Source: Polytrichum commune (taxonomy: Eukaryota > Streptophyta > Polytrichopsida > Polytrichales > Polytrichaceae). From it: a stretch of DNA of 64,000 nt. The notes under the pieces are model-generated. The model worked only from the letters and a program-made list of their open reading frames with translations. It made no database searches and was not told where the DNA came from. The stretch lies in assembly GCA_950295325.1 (NCBI GenBank), contig OX485803.1, positions 4,896,001 through 4,960,000 on the forward strand, read 5' to 3'. Position numbers and translations under genes: made by a program. Below are positions 1 through 12,200 of this stretch, one piece after another; position 1 is the stretch's first letter, and each line of letters starts with the position of its first letter.

Positions 1-1395
1 GTGCACCTATTTCGGTTTGTGACTTACTGGAGAAACCTAATTATAATGGGCTCGAAGCATATGTTGAATGGACCCGCAAAAAATATAAACCAAGTGGAGC
101 CATAGCATGACTTTTGTGCACACAGAGCAAGTTCATCAAGTAGCGCAACGTGGCATAAATAAGTCAGCAAAAGCGCCAACATACTTAAGTCCATGGATTT
201 TCCACTTCAAACGAACTATATATAAGTCATTGAAAGAATGTGTGGCACAGCTGATAGGTAGCACAAATGGATGCCGTATGTGACCACAATGGGTCATGCA
301 AACGGTACACTTGGAAATTCCGAATGAAATTTGAATTGGCATAGAAATTGGATCGCTATAAGTACGCAGACTCTCCAAAGTGTCCAAAATAGGTGCGGTT
401 CCCGTAATTGATCAGAACATTGAAATTGGACGAGGGCCGATATGAATGCTTCTAAATATCTTAACAAAAGCTGACTACTAGAAGAAGAAACCGTGCTTCT
501 TCGCAACAATCTCTCAAACGTCGACAGGGAATGATGACCAAAACAAAACTGCCTTTCAAAGAAGGTTCTACTGATGAGGATTTGACACGCACCTTGAGTA
601 ATAGTTCTCTGTGGAATAACAGGACCAGGTATCTCTACGATTGGAGGAGGAAAATAATTGTAGAAACTTAGGGCAGGACTGGGCAGAGGACCGATAGTCT
701 TTTGCCTCTTGGCCTGGGCATCTGTGCCATCATCGCCGTATCCACTTCCATTCTCACCGTCACTACCTTCGGAACCCGAATTGTACGCAGCCAATATGGC
801 ATCCATGATGATACCCTAAGGTCCCGCCAAACTCAACTCAAATTTCATCAACATCCTCCTCGTCTACAGATACAGCGAGCCTCTCACTCAAAAACTCATC
901 AAACCTCTCTCCCTGTCCACTCCACTCAAAACCTTCACGAAAACGAAACGAAACAAAACAAAACAAATCGCCAATTAGGGTTAGCACCAGTGAGAATTGT
1001 AAGCAAATCTCTCCACAGAATTCGGACAGCCAAAGATCCTTCCCAAGTAAACCACATGTGCAGAGTATATTGAGAGAGGCCGTGCGACAAGTCTACTAAA
1101 CTTTGCTAAATAGAATCTTTACGAAACCTCCAAAGAACACTCCGAAGTGTCAATAAGAAGAAGTTCGATCTTCGAAGAGTGTGAAAGGAAGAATGCATGA
1201 CATGGCATGGCATGGCATGGCAACACACTTGGATGAAAACGATGAGGATGAGGATGAGGATGAGGATGGATGAAATTATCTGTTTGGACCTAAGGCAAGT
1301 GGGCCTTAATCGAACACTCCACTAATGCCCCCTTCCCACCTGACTTTAGCTAATAACCAAAGTATTTCCTAAAAATCGTGTAAAGCTTCCTTAGT
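1..1395. repeat. Left arm of a large inverted duplication
   Basis: This segment is the reverse complement of 18668-20049. Base 1 pairs with base 20049, and the match runs into the TIR element that begins at 1326, ending near 1395. The arms differ by few substitutions plus one extra CATGG unit (four copies against three near 1200) and one extra GATGAG unit (near 1245) in this arm. Those two account for the 11-bp length difference. The arm contains a promoter and first exon (593-806). It reaches the window edge, so its outer limit is unknown. Confidence 0.95.
593..806 (-). CDS. First coding exon of an unidentified gene, left copy
   Basis: On the minus strand the ATG at 806-804 opens 71 codons that end at a good splice donor, CAAG|GTGCGT (exon end 593). 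The peptide starts MDAILAAYNSGSEGSDGEN. It is acidic and Gly/Ser rich, then has a short basic patch (AKRQK) and a Pro-rich stretch (PLPSPAL, FPPPIVEIPGP). The open frame continues to 294, but beyond the donor the sequence reads as intron. The right copy at 19245-19458 differs at one residue (Ile here, Phe there, in RT-x-TQ). The start and Pro-rich part faintly recall the N-terminus of U6 phosphodiesterase USB1 of plants, but this is a weak impression and no catalytic exon is visible. Later exons would lie left of base 1. Confidence 0.5.
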
Positions 1396-1844
1396 ATAGT
1401 TGAGGCATCCAGCTATCCCAATCCACCTATAAGAACTTGCTCCGGAGATTTTTAAGTAGGTTTTAGTTAAGTAGCTTTCACACATGTTCATGGTTTTATC
1501 TACCAAGCAATGAATGTTGAATAGTTTTTGTCCCATCCCAAATCCCTTATTACTCATCTATCTTACCATTGGTTTTCGTTAATGAAGCTCCTTGTGCCCT
1601 CATAGCTAAGACGAAAAAGCAACCAATCACAAGGTCGGGAGACGACACTTTTAAAGGTCTTATATTCTTGCCTCATGTCTAGGTGCCGATGGGAGGGTCG
1701 GTGCTTGAGGCTTGAAACCTCCACTTTTAAACCATGCCACATCATTTGCCAACTAGGCTCGGCACTAGATAATGTCGATGGTGTGAAAACCAGGTTGCTA
1801 GAACCAACTTTTAGTCTTAGCTAAAGTTAGGTGGGAAGGGGGCA
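1326..1844 (-). mobile_element. TIR element A (PIF/Harbinger-like MITE, family 1)
   Basis: The element is 519 bp long. Its termini are TGCCCCCTTCCCACCTGACT and, inverted, the matching end at 1821-1844. It is flanked on both sides by TAA (1323-1325 and 1845-1847). The 3-bp TWA target duplication and lack of a transposase fit a Tourist-like, PIF/Harbinger-derived MITE. The same sequence lies inverted at 2621-3140. The terminal ~70 bp also sits in the right duplication arm (18668-18735), so the insertion predates the inverted duplication. Confidence 0.85.
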
Positions 1845-1859
1845 TAAGTATTGTACTTA

Positions 1860-2357
1860 AGGCCACTTCACACACAAGCCAAGAGCCGTGACCATGAAAT
1901 TGTGAGAGCCCAAAAGAAAGTGTCCGAAGGCCGTCCCAACACACCTCCAAAATCATGTAGTGTGGTCACGGATCCTCAAGTGTAGTGTGAAGCATATGTG
2001 ACCAGGCCCTCAACCAAATGCTATTTCAATGAATTTCTATTCATGCGGGTCCTCACACATGATAAAATAGAACAAACCAACGGTTGTGAGCGCTTGGAGT
2101 GTTGTGGTCTCCTGGTTTTGTGGTAGGCCTACCTCCAAGAGGTAGTTTCTGAAAATAGTCCAAGTGATCATGAAACATGATCCATTTGATGCCATGTAAG
2201 AGTCCATGTAGACTCTACATCCATCTTGCATTCACATACTCCATTGGTCCCTCAAGCATAGTGTGAAGCGAACTTGGACCGGCTCCACCTTTTCCACCAA
2301 TGAGAGTGCTTGATGTGCAATGGTCACGGGCTCTCAGCCTAGTGTGTGAAGTAGCCC
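1860..2357. mobile_element. TIR element E (MITE, family 2)
   Basis: The element is 498 bp with termini of about 40 bp. The left end reads AGGCCACTTCACACACAAGC and the right end is its imperfect inverse, finishing GAAGTAGCCC. TTA flanks both sides (1857-1859 and 2358-2360). A second, shorter member with the same ends and a TAA duplication lies at 22643-23001. No transposase frame is present. TWA target sites again suggest PIF/Harbinger-type mobilisation. Confidence 0.8.
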
Positions 2358-2620
2358 TTAGTGTCACCAATCCTATTTGTCTTGCTCAAGACTGATTGCA
2401 AATCTATCATTCTTTGTCACTCTTTGTACCAAAATTTGGGCATTCTAGATCATAATGTTGCAAACACTGTCACTTAGTAGGTATTTTTTTCATCCATCAC
2501 AACAATTCAGTACATACATGTTAGGATGCAGAATATACCAGAACGGGACAGTGGATGAACTAAAAGTCTATTGGTATGGATGACAATACTCGTAATCTTG
2601 TTCGTAAAGAAGTGTCCTAA

Positions 2621-3140
2621 TGCCCCCTCCCCACATGACTTTAGCTAAGCCTAAAAGTTGGTTTTAACAACCCGGCCTTCACACCATTGACATTATCTAG
2701 TGCCGAGCCTAGTTGGCCAATGATGTGGCATGGTTTAAAAGTGGGGGTTTAAGCCTCAAGCACTGACCCTCCCATGGGTACCTAGACATGAGGCAAGAAT
2801 ATAAGACTTTAAAAAGTGTTGCCTCTCACCCTTGTGATTGGTTGCTTTTTAGTCTTAGCTATGAGAGCACGAGGAGCTCCATTTACAAAAACCGGTGGTA
2901 AGATAGATGAGTAGTAAGGGATTTGGGGATGGGACAAAAACTATCCAACATTCATTGCTTGGTAGATAAAACCATGAACATGTGTGAAAGCTACTTAACT
3001 AAAACCTACTTAAAAAACTCCGGAGCAAGTTCTTGTAGGTGCATTGGGATAGCCGGATGCCTCCCCTATAACCAAGGGAGCTTTACCCAGTTTTTAGGAA
3101 AGACTTTGGTTATTTGGTAAAGTCATGTGGGGAGTAGGCA
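2621..3140 (+). mobile_element. TIR element B (MITE, family 1)
   Basis: The element is 520 bp and starts TGCCCCCTCCCCACATGACT. It is flanked by TAA at 2618-2620 and 3141-3143. It is the same element as A (1326-1844) in opposite orientation. The short open frame at 2923-3120 has a counterpart in A, but this is shared repeat sequence and not evidence of a protein. Confidence 0.85.
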
Positions 3141-3197
3141 TAAGAGAAGTTATCACGGTGACATGAAATACCATAATGACACTTGACATGATATTTA

Positions 3198-4110
3198 TGC
3201 CCCCTCCCCACCTGACTTTAGCTAAGATTGAGTCTTAAAGCTAAAACCCACCGTTATATCCGGTGGTAGGGTATTAGGGTCCACCACTAGGTTTGGGGTG
3301 GATGGTAGCCTCGGGCCTAATATCCGGGCCGGTCTTAACACTTTTTTTTATCAACCTTCTTCACTCTGTTGCTAGTTTTAGGGGAGGGTCCCGGCCTTCG
3401 TGCTTCTGGAAGCAACCTGTAACGGTTTGTCAACTGCCATTCAGGTGTGCAAGTTTATTGAGAGGCCAACGGAACTCTGAACCTATTTCGGCAACACAAA
3501 ATCATCGATTTTCAGCCTCTTTGGGTGTGTTTTGTGAGTTAGCTATGACATTTCAACTCAAAGCGTTGTTCCTGCTCAGAGGAAGCTCCGCATTTCAGAG
3601 TGCAAGTCGGGTCTTGAGAGCTCGAGATTCAAAGCTGCACCGAACTAAGCTTAATTGCTGCACAGTAAGTATGCAGAGCTGCAAGTTTGGTGAAATTGCA
3701 GGTTGGAACTCTGAAAGCTCAGCACTCCGAACTCACCACTACCTGCACCACTCCGAAATGCCTTAAGAAGGATTGTCGCATCTAAATTTCAAGAGACCGT
3801 TGGTTCAAGAGACCGTTACTCGCCTAGTTTTACCTGTAAAGTTAGGATTTGAGGCCAGATAGCTAAGACTACATTGTGTCCAATCCCATGACGACGTCTC
3901 TATGTTTTAGAGATGCTAAAATCCCTCCGCATTCACAGCGGGTGCAGCAAGCCTCGGCATTGTGAGTGCAGGGTCGGGAGTATTAAGATCGTTGACAAAG
4001 CTCGCCAACTTGGCTCGGGACTTAGTACCGGCTCAGGTGGGGAAGGCCGGTATTAAGGACCGAGTTTTATCCTAAAATCCACCTCCCGAAAGTCAAGTGG
4101 GGAGGGGGCT
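3198..4110. mobile_element. TIR element C (family 1 ends, different interior)
   Basis: The element is 913 bp. It uses the family-1 termini (TGCCCCCTCCCCACCTGACT at the left, inverted with one end mismatch at the right) and is flanked by TTA at 3195-3197 and 4111-4113. Its interior is unrelated to A and B, so it shares only ends and probably the same transposase source. The 157-codon open frame at 3293-3766 has no recognisable motif. Confidence 0.75.
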
Positions 4111-5940
4111 TTAGTGTAGTCTTATGCATAGTATTATATAAGGTAGGAGGCTCTTACATGGTGATACTTGAGGCCCTAGGGCTAGGACACTCCACAAATA
4201 AGGGTGGGAGCCCAAGGGTTGGCCCATATTGGCAGAAGCCTAAGGCCCAAGGGTCCTATCGAGAGTAAAGCCCTCCCACATATTTAGACCGTTAGATACA
4301 AATAGATAGAAACCTCGGACCTCCTTCAAGGTCGGTGTAAATGAAGTGTATGTTTGTAATGTTCATGACCCAGTGCCCACCGTTAGATTCACATCATATG
4401 TACGGGTGTGATGGCGTTATGCAAGAAGTCACGCCGACTTACGTGTTGGGTAATTATGTTGTGTAAGGCCCCCGCTAATAGCATAGAGAAATCGGTTGCA
4501 AAGGTATTCACATTATTTTTTTTCCGACTACTCCACTTCTCACAGGATATGAACCACGTGATTAGCACAAGATGGTTAGCAAATTCAATTCAAGGCAGTA
4601 GCCACTTTCCTCATAATTTTAGGAGGTCATACGAACATCTTGTTCATTGTCCAAAAGAAGATTTTTGGTGCTTATTAAATGGTCACATAGGTTCCCTTTC
4701 TTATGTCGACTATTGAACATGGAACGGTTATCATATATTGAACACAAATTTATTGAACATATTTTGAGCACAAATGGTTATCATGTTTTGAGCATAAAAG
4801 ATTGTCATGTTATAAGCACTAATTATGAACCTAAATTGGTGATCACTTAAATAATGATTAATTTTAGCTAGGATTACTTTTGATGAATTAGCTTAGACTA
4901 AAGATATGTGGCTCAAATATGCATTTTGGTGGATGAAGAGGGTTTAGCGGTTTAGTGCACCAAATACCCTAAACCCTTTCAAACACTTAAGGGTCAAAGG
5001 CCCGAGAGAGAGCAAAGAGGCTCATTATGTGCCTTAAATCATCATGATAGGATCACACCAAGGGGGGTTGGATTACTTACTAGTATAGTTAGTTTCATGC
5101 AAAATAATCTTATCTAAAAGTATCCATTTTATCATATATCTTATTTCTATTACTAAGAGCATACATATTATCTCGATAAGATAAAGGTAAATTTGAGCTT
5201 GAATCGATGACCTAGACTCAAATGTATACCACAAACATCTAATCAATGTTCTCACATATCACACAATCATGAACTTCTTGTTGGGTTCAACATGCACACA
5301 ATCAATAACACAATGCTTGATGATACATTATCAGTATTTTCAATCTACAACATGTTTTCTACTCCATTCAAAATTTATGTAACAATTCATGCAATATATT
5401 ATAAGTTACACAATTTTCAATCCAACAAACTACCTAATGCAAGCACACTTACTACACTTACATTGTGTCGTTGTTTCATTGCACCTACCTACTACAAATT
5501 TAAATACAAATAACGGATTTGACAATAATTGAAGAAACATGGATCATTAATAGAAACAAAAGGTGAGGGTGGAATGATAATTGTGGTTCCAATGCAACAC
5601 AAAGCTAGGCTTGTGTCGCTAGAGGAGCTTTCCATGAGCTCTCTCTACATATATCCTAATTTAAAATTTATATGGTCTAACAATTTACCAAATCTATTAC
5701 ATAAAGGATTTGGCAAGCGAGAAGGGAAGAAAAGCATGGGTGGACAAACATGGAAAAGGGGTGAAGGTGGAATTGCCTAGCTTTCAGTAGGTGACCTTTT
5801 GTAGACCACAAGGGGCGCACATTGGGGGATTGAGGTTCCAATACTAGAATGTGTACACCCACTAATAGGCTGCTCACACATATTGGTGGTCGACAACAGT
5901 GAATGGGTGAACTCCGTTCACTGCCACTAGTATGTGTGGG
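4111..5940. other. Intergenic, with one dispersed repeat copy
   Basis: I see no gene here. About 4548-4810 matches the dispersed repeat at 61030-61780 and 63720-63910 (shared blocks such as AGATGGTTAGCAAAT and GAACATCTTGTTCATT). About 4295-4385 resembles 8595-8690. From roughly 5070 to 5530 the DNA is AT-rich without a coding signal. The open frames at 5292-5513 and 5529-5780 look like chance. Confidence 0.5.
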
Positions 5941-6690
5941 CCTATGTTTGGGGAGAATCGGCCGTTACGTAAATGACCTGGTTGAGTTCGAGAAATAATC
6001 AGGTTGAAGTTCAAGCTTTCAAGAGGATTACCAATCTGGCTCGAGGAATCTATAGAATATATATAAAATAAATAAAGAAAAATTGGCAGATGTCAACATG
6101 TCAAACAACAATAGCACACAATGAGTCAAATTTTGTTTTTTTAATATGTTCATCGTATGTACAAATTGCATTGCATCAACAAATATGGGATGATACATCA
6201 AACAAAAACCATAGTGAAGTAATGTAGAGAATAATCCCATGATTTAGTTATGATTATTGGAAGTGCATGTTTGTTGATTTCAGATTGAACACATAAGTTT
6301 ATAAAACTATTAGGAAAACCTATATGTCTTTTAATGAGAAAGAAAACATTCAATTTGATTATGAATAAAATATTCACACGAGCTTTGACAACTAGCAAAA
6401 AAATGACTACGGCCATGACTTGAATTCACATCCAATCATGTACTTGCATTATTTCTATGTTTCATATCTTACAATAAGAGGGTTTGTCGCTAAAACGAGG
6501 CTTGTTTAAGACCTGCTTATTTTAAGTAGGTTACCTTAGGCACATGCGCTTGTGAAACAAAAAGGTTGGAAGAGAAAATATTCACCTCAATAATGAATAA
6601 GATATTCACACAACGTGTAACCAATCGGACTTGGAAAGAATAGAATTTTAACCGATCTTGCCAAAAAATCTCCAAGGACAATAAGTCTAA
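5941..6690 (-). repeat. Dispersed repeat R2, copy split by an insertion
   Basis: The two outer parts (about 5975-6100 and 6604-6690) match the R2 family seen compactly at 51985-52185 (minus), 56406-56612, 57780-57990 and 30895-31115. The hallmarks are GAGAAATAA-CCGGT, the block around TCTATRGAATATA, and GTAACCRATYGGACTTGG. About 500 bp of AT-rich DNA (6103-6605) interrupts it, bordered by similar but imperfect CAACATGT and CAACGTGT. No TIR was found for the insert. Confidence 0.6.
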
Positions 6691-7551
6691 TATGATATGT
6701 ACTGTGACTTACTATTTGAATTTACACGGTGCTATATCCTTTTATTAATGAAATAATGTTTTACCAAGTAAAGTTGTCAATATTCTATAATGTCCAAACT
6801 ATCAATTTAACATTTGCTGGTACAATATGAAATGTACAGTAAATAGATATAGCATTGCGTAATTCCACATAGTAAGCTTTGCCTAAATGTCATATTCAAT
6901 AATGTAGTTATAAAGAAATATGAATTCGTGGCCTTTATGTAAACTCACTCATTGGTAAAGTAAAAATGTAGTGAATTATCTCGCTTGAAACTATTAAAAA
7001 ATGTGGAATTACCTTGCTCGAGATTATCATATAGTACAAAATTATCCAACGTGTGAATTTACCGATCGCAGCAGTGAACGAGCGAGTGGCAGGACTGATG
7101 AGACCAATCGCTACCGCTGCTATAAAGTTAATAAAAAAGTGCGACCTTGCTGGTGGGAGCCGGCAACTGGCCTCACCACTAGTAGGTGTGGGGAGGCTAT
7201 AAGATTAACAACTAAAGACCACAACCACTAAAGTGGATGCCAATAAAGCACCCAACTTAATAGGTAACAGTCTACATACATAAACATTGTAAAAGTTAAC
7301 AAGCAATAATTTTATTGACGACCTAAAGTCGGAGATGGTTTACGATCTTTGTAATGAACTCTGAAGTGCTCAACCATTGAAGTTTAAACCACAGTTTTGG
7401 GCATGTTCTATACACGTACATTTCTATGCACTAGAGTTGAGCTGAAGAGGAGGATGGGTTGGGTATGGATCCGATTGGCTGCAAATTTGGTGTGCATGCA
7501 AGAAAGAAAAGAGAGGAGGGGACGAGAGTTTGTGAGGTTTTGTGAAGACCC
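6691..7551. other. Intergenic, no feature seen
   Basis: This is AT-rich DNA with only short, motif-free open frames (7001-7231, 7397-7636). Nothing recognisable as gene, RNA or intact transposon. Confidence 0.5.
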
Positions 7552-8399
7552 AATATTGTTCTCCCTCTTTAGTATGACACGTTTGGGAAACACAAAAAAA
7601 TCGTATTATCGAGGTGTTGTCTTCTCATCTATTTGACAAATGGTGTAAAGTTGTCGTATTATTGAGGGAATACAAAACATAAGTAATATGAGCTTTAAAA
7701 TATTTACAACAAGTTGAAGCAATATAGATGCTATGAAATAATAACTTATAACTCCAAACAAATACAAATATTCTTAAGAACTCTTGAAATAGGAGTCCAA
7801 AGACCTCTGGTGTTGCCTACACAAGTTAGCAATTGTCATCTTATATAAGTTCCCTACTAACTTTTGATGACCAATAATTTTATTAACACCAAAATATAAA
7901 AGAGTTCTCTAATATGAAACTAGACAACAATGATGCAAGACGTTTAGCATCACTAAGCTTTACTCTAGGTGGAGCACCATCATCCACATCTACTGAATGT
8001 ATATCAACATTTAGATCAAAGTCTTGTGCAAAATTGATTCCCATAGTAACATCCACCAACTCATCAATACTCAATTCTAGCTCAGTATTCTCTTCCCTAA
8101 CCATGCCCACTCTATCCTAGTAACCCTAATTCTCATTAAGTTCCCAATGGTAATTGAAGTCCCCAAGCACTTCCCAAGTGAAAATGGGTGTATTTTAGAA
8201 GTACATAACATATATGGAATTTTTTTTAGCATTAACTGCCTCTTTCATATGGCAAAACGGAGATTCTCAACGTCGCATTATCGAGTGCCGTTGTCGTATA
8301 AAAGAGGGAGTTTTGGACTAAAAAATTCGGTCTCGCAAAAATGTGTTGTAATATCGAGGGTGTCGTGTAAACGAGTGTCGCATTCACGAGGTTAGACTG
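7552..8399 (-). mobile_element. Decayed Tigger/pogo (Tc1-mariner) element
   Basis: The right end, read on the minus strand from 8399, begins CAGTCTAACCTCGTGAATGC. It continues with CGACACTCG, CGACACCCTCG and CTCGATAATGCGAC modules, the hyphenated terminal pattern I associate with plant Tigger/pogo elements. Related modules (CGTATTATCGAGG, CGTATTATTGAGGG, CTCCCTCTTTAGTATGACAC) occur at 7555-7665 at the other side. A transposase C-terminal fragment lies between (7883-8110). The outer left end is not resolved and most of the transposase is missing. Confidence 0.55.
7883..8110 (-). pseudogene. Transposase C-terminal fragment, Tigger/CENP-B type (tentative)
   Basis: A 75-residue minus-strand frame ends in PPRVKLSDAKRLASLLSSFI after an acidic stretch (ELSIDELVDV, DVDDG). 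The SDAKR-x-ASLLS-x-F motif resembles, from memory, the tail of Tigger-type transposases annotated in seedless plants. Its position inside pogo-like terminal modules supports that reading. The DDE catalytic core and DNA-binding region are absent, so it is a relic. If the family call is wrong, it is simply an orphan conserved-looking frame. Confidence 0.45.
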
Positions 8400-8762
8400 T
8401 TACCTGCAAAAAGAAAAGAGCTCGGAAATTAGAAGCTCGTAGACAAAACTTAGAAAGAAACGACATTGTTTTGCATACATTTGTGTTACATTGGAACTCT
8501 GCATGCATCTCTTGAGCGATGTAGCGGGGATCTACACACAATTTTTGAGCACATTGCTCGCAATTGTGATGATTTGAGCATGTGATTTCAAAGCAGATAG
8601 ATAGAAACTCCAACCCCTTTCAAGCAAGGGGCCGGCGTGAATAAAGTGTCCGTTCGTAATGCCAATGACCCAATGCCCAGTGGACAAGGGGACATTGGGA
8701 CAAATACTACTCTCCCCTTTTGAGGATGGACATTGTAGTGACACACTATACAAGTTCCTAGC
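8400..8762. other. Intergenic, no gene seen
   Basis: There are short frames only. About 8595-8690 resembles 4295-4385 (shared AGATAGATAGAAAC and AATGACCCA-TGCCCA blocks), so part is dispersed repeat. Confidence 0.4.
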
Positions 8763-8939
8763 TAGCCACTAGTGCCTTGAAGATACCGGACATGGTATCC
8801 CCCCAAAGGGCTTTTAGGTACCCATACAACAAGGTCCATGGACCCTCCATCATAGTTGAGTGGACTAAGGTGGTGAGCACCATGCCGGCATGGGGAATAG
8901 AACCCACAACCTCTTTGTTGAGGGGCATGAACCCTAACC
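8763..8939 (+). repeat. tRNA-like (SINE-like) repeat, left half, split by the LINE
   Basis: The end of this stretch contains GGGAATAGAACCCACAACCT followed by GAACCCTAACC. This resembles the degenerate tRNA-like text of SINEs and related repeats. Removing 8940-17488 joins it to ACCAAGCCAAGGCCCGTGGT at 17489, which continues the same kind of text naturally. I therefore read 8763-8939 and 17489 to about 17520 as one older repeat interrupted by the LINE. The SINE assignment is tentative; the continuity across the insertion is the stronger point. Confidence 0.45.
8925..8939. repeat. LINE target-site duplication, 3' side copy
   Basis: The 15 bases GCATGAACCCTAACC recur exactly at 17474-17488, bracketing the LINE. 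Confidence 0.8.
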
Positions 8940-9230
8940 TTGAAGACCTCACCGAGGTTAATTTAGAGAGAAAAAATACAAGACCCCAGAAGGGGCGCCA
9001 ATCGCGGGGGCCGACACCAGGGAGGGGCACCCCACGACCGATGGGAGCCTCAACGGCAGCCGCAGGGCAGAACCCTGGGCAAAAAACAAATCAAAAACAA
9101 AAAAGACAAAAAACAATCCGTTCCCAATCACGCGACCGGGGGCACCAAGGGGCCATCCTTTGCAGGGACAGGCTTGGCAGGCCCGCATCCCAATCCTGGG
9201 CGACAGGAGGGAGGGGGGAAGGCGACATCA

Positions 9231-12200
9231 TCAATCATACGCGTTGAGAGCACGGATGCTCTCCGGGTCGTCGAAGTCGATCTCAAAGTTGAAGCGGGCG
9301 ATGTCCAGGTCCGCTGCCCAGCGGTAAACGCCCATCATCGAACCGGTTGGCATGCCATTCTCGCGAAAATAGCGGAGGCAGTCTGCCTTGGTGAGGGGGA
9401 CCAGTGGATGCATTATGGTGATCTCGTCCCGTTGACGAATTTCGCGCCGACGAGCAGCTGCAAGCTCCGTGAGCGCAACATCGACCTCTCTCTCAATGTT
9501 GGCTTCAAAGGCTTCTTCCGTAATGCCCAGCCTCTTGATCACAAATCGGTACGGATTCAGTTGAGGGGCCGGGGCAGCCGTGGCCTTGTATCTATCAAGA
9601 AAAGAGGGTAGGAGTGGAGTCGGGGGGATCAGTGTTACTCTGTCCGGGGCCGGCAAGTGCTGATGTACCAACAAGGGGGGTTGCGCCTCTGTTCGACCGC
9701 TGTTGGGGGCGTCCGTACTATTGGTGACAGAGGTCGACAGGGGGGTGGTGCCCCACTCATTGCTGCTCGTGCTGAGATCGTGAGTTGGCGACCAACGCGT
9801 GGGCACCCTTACTGTGCTCGGCTTCCGCTCAGAGGGACTTCCAACCTGTCAGTTACAGCCATTCGGTAGTTCCCGAGAGGGTGGCGCGACCACAACAGAG
9901 GGCAGGTCTTGGGTCCGGGTTTGCTCAATTTCCTGGAGGAGTGATTCGAGTTCGGTGTCGCTCCCGCTATTGAGGTGCGTGTCAGGGGAGGGGCTTGATG
10001 GTTCTGCCCGCCTGCTGGGATTATGGCCTGGCGATGGCTCGCCAGTGGTGTTGTAGCCGTGACCTGACCTTGCTGCCTGTTTGTCCTTGCGTTGTAGGGG
10101 GGTTGTCTGTGTATTCACCAGCGCAGAGGCTTGTGTTGGAGGGGTGGTTCCTGAGGGGGGGTGATTTTCCTTCCCTCCATGTGAGTCCTCTAGTGCGCAT
10201 TCCTGCTGTATGGACTTGGTAGTACTGTTGAGGTGAGTGCTTTGGAGTGGGGGTGTTGGGGCTCTCTCCAGCCAATTTTCTGTAGGGTTCCTGCTATGTT
10301 GCTTGTATCGGGGACATTTGATCTTGTTTCGGCTGGTGGGTTTGCTTGGGATGATGTGCTTCCGTAAGCTTGGACCATCATCCGTAGGGGGAAAATGTGA
10401 GCAGGCCTTGAGGTGGTGCTCAGCACTGTGTCCTAGTTCCTGGAGAGAGACCTCCAGTTCCAGTTGTGGCACGGTGTGCGTTGCTATCCCAGCAGGAACC
10501 CCGGTGGCTGAGGGAGTCGAGTGTCTGGGGTCATCGTGTGACGGGTGTGTCTCCTCAGGTGCCTCCCGTAACTCCGATGTGTGAGGGTGTTGGGGGCGTG
10601 TTTTGAATCTCGGGCAACATTTCTTCGTCCTACTTGTTGGTTGCCGTCTGCTTTGTGCACCTGTGTAGGCACTAAGGTTGGGAGGCATCACCTGGGGGTC
10701 CAGGGCTGCTTGTGGTGTAGAGTCCTCAGCTTCACTGAGGAGAGTGTTAGGGACTGGTTGATTGTTCTCCGCTGAGGTTGATGGGTGTTGCTCCTGAGTC
10801 GTTGTAGGTGACTCAGGCATTGGTGGTTGGGGATCTGGGGGTCTCCAACTGTTGCCTACATTTTGCACAAATTCGTGTACCAGATTCGGGAAATCCGCTC
10901 GTGCTGTGAATTCTGCTTCAATGTCAGGTGAGGGAGAAGGTCGAATGATGCGGATGGGGGGTGTTGTCCAAGCGCCCAGTTCTATCGGCAGAAATGCAGG
11001 GTGTGGGGTAAGATTCCATTTAATTTCTGTTCCATTTTGCCGACCAAAAATGCTTGCATTCGTCCAAATCTTTTGAAAGCAATTGATGAGTTCTTGACGC
11101 TTCTCCTCATTTCTTTTGTGCCTGAAAAGTTCTTTGTAAGCCTCCATAGCACAATAGATGGTATTTCTCCATGCATTCCATAAAGCGACCCCAAGGTGAA
11201 AGTAGTCGTCACTGAATGCGTGAACTACCCTTTGGCACCAGATTGCCCAAAGGAGTTGAGCTCTGAGGATATCCCAGGGGGTGTCCATATTGAGGGAGAA
11301 AGCGGAGGCGGTGTCCCATTGAAGATCATCCTCTACACTTGGTCCTGGGGGGTCTACCATCAATCCGCGACTAATATCAAGCCAAGTAAGGTATGGAGGT
11401 TGTAAGCCTGCTATGAGTCTAGTATTGTTTAGTAATTCCCACGCTTGACTTACTTCAGGGCAGTCCTTAAAGGCATGTTGTAGCGTCTCCGTAGTTCCAG
11501 CCGGACAGAGCTGGCAGTCGCTGGAGTGACCAGTGTGCTCTCTCCAGGTACCTACCGGGAGGCCTTTTGTAAGAATGAGCCATTGCATGGCGGAAACCTT
11601 ACGAGGCAGGTAAGGGTGCCAAATCCTGTTGAAGAACTTTGCTCTTGCCTTGCTGGGATAGCCTAGCGCCTCTAATTCAGCATCCACATTCATCTGATTG
11701 TTGTTATGTCGTAGGGCGACTCTATAGCCGCGCTTTGTGGTATAATTCAGGATGTTTGTCTCAGCTAGGGTCCCTATTCTTCGCCACGTCCATTCCTTTG
11801 GGTCCCATGCCAGATCACGTATGCAGGATTGCCCCCACAGCCACAGTGTTTCTTCTTCTTCCAATTCCTCTTGAGGATTGAAGTCTACAGTATATCGCTT
11901 TTGCCCTCCACATCTGACAATTCGTACTTCCTTGCAGCCGTTTGGGATTGGTTGGGGTTGGCCAATTGACTGTAATTGTTCGGAGGGTGCCCTCTGGTAG
12001 ACTATGGCTTCGGCTTGAGAGTGTTGAAGGTAGAAGATTCTGCTAATACCTCCTTCTTGCTCTGGGTGTGCGAGCCATTGGCCATTTGTGGGAGGAGGTG
12101 GGGGCCGGGCCTCCCAGGGGATGCTTTGCAATATCTTCGTGTAGAGTGCTGGGGCAGCAGGTGATCGTCGCAGTCTCAGGAGTTCCTCGAAAGATCTCCA

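Noticed and set aside
702-1073. 123-codon plus-strand frame in the left arm, and its twin at 18978-19349
   Set aside because: It lies antisense to the exon at 593-806 and its leader. It is present twice only because the arms are duplicated, and shows no protein features.
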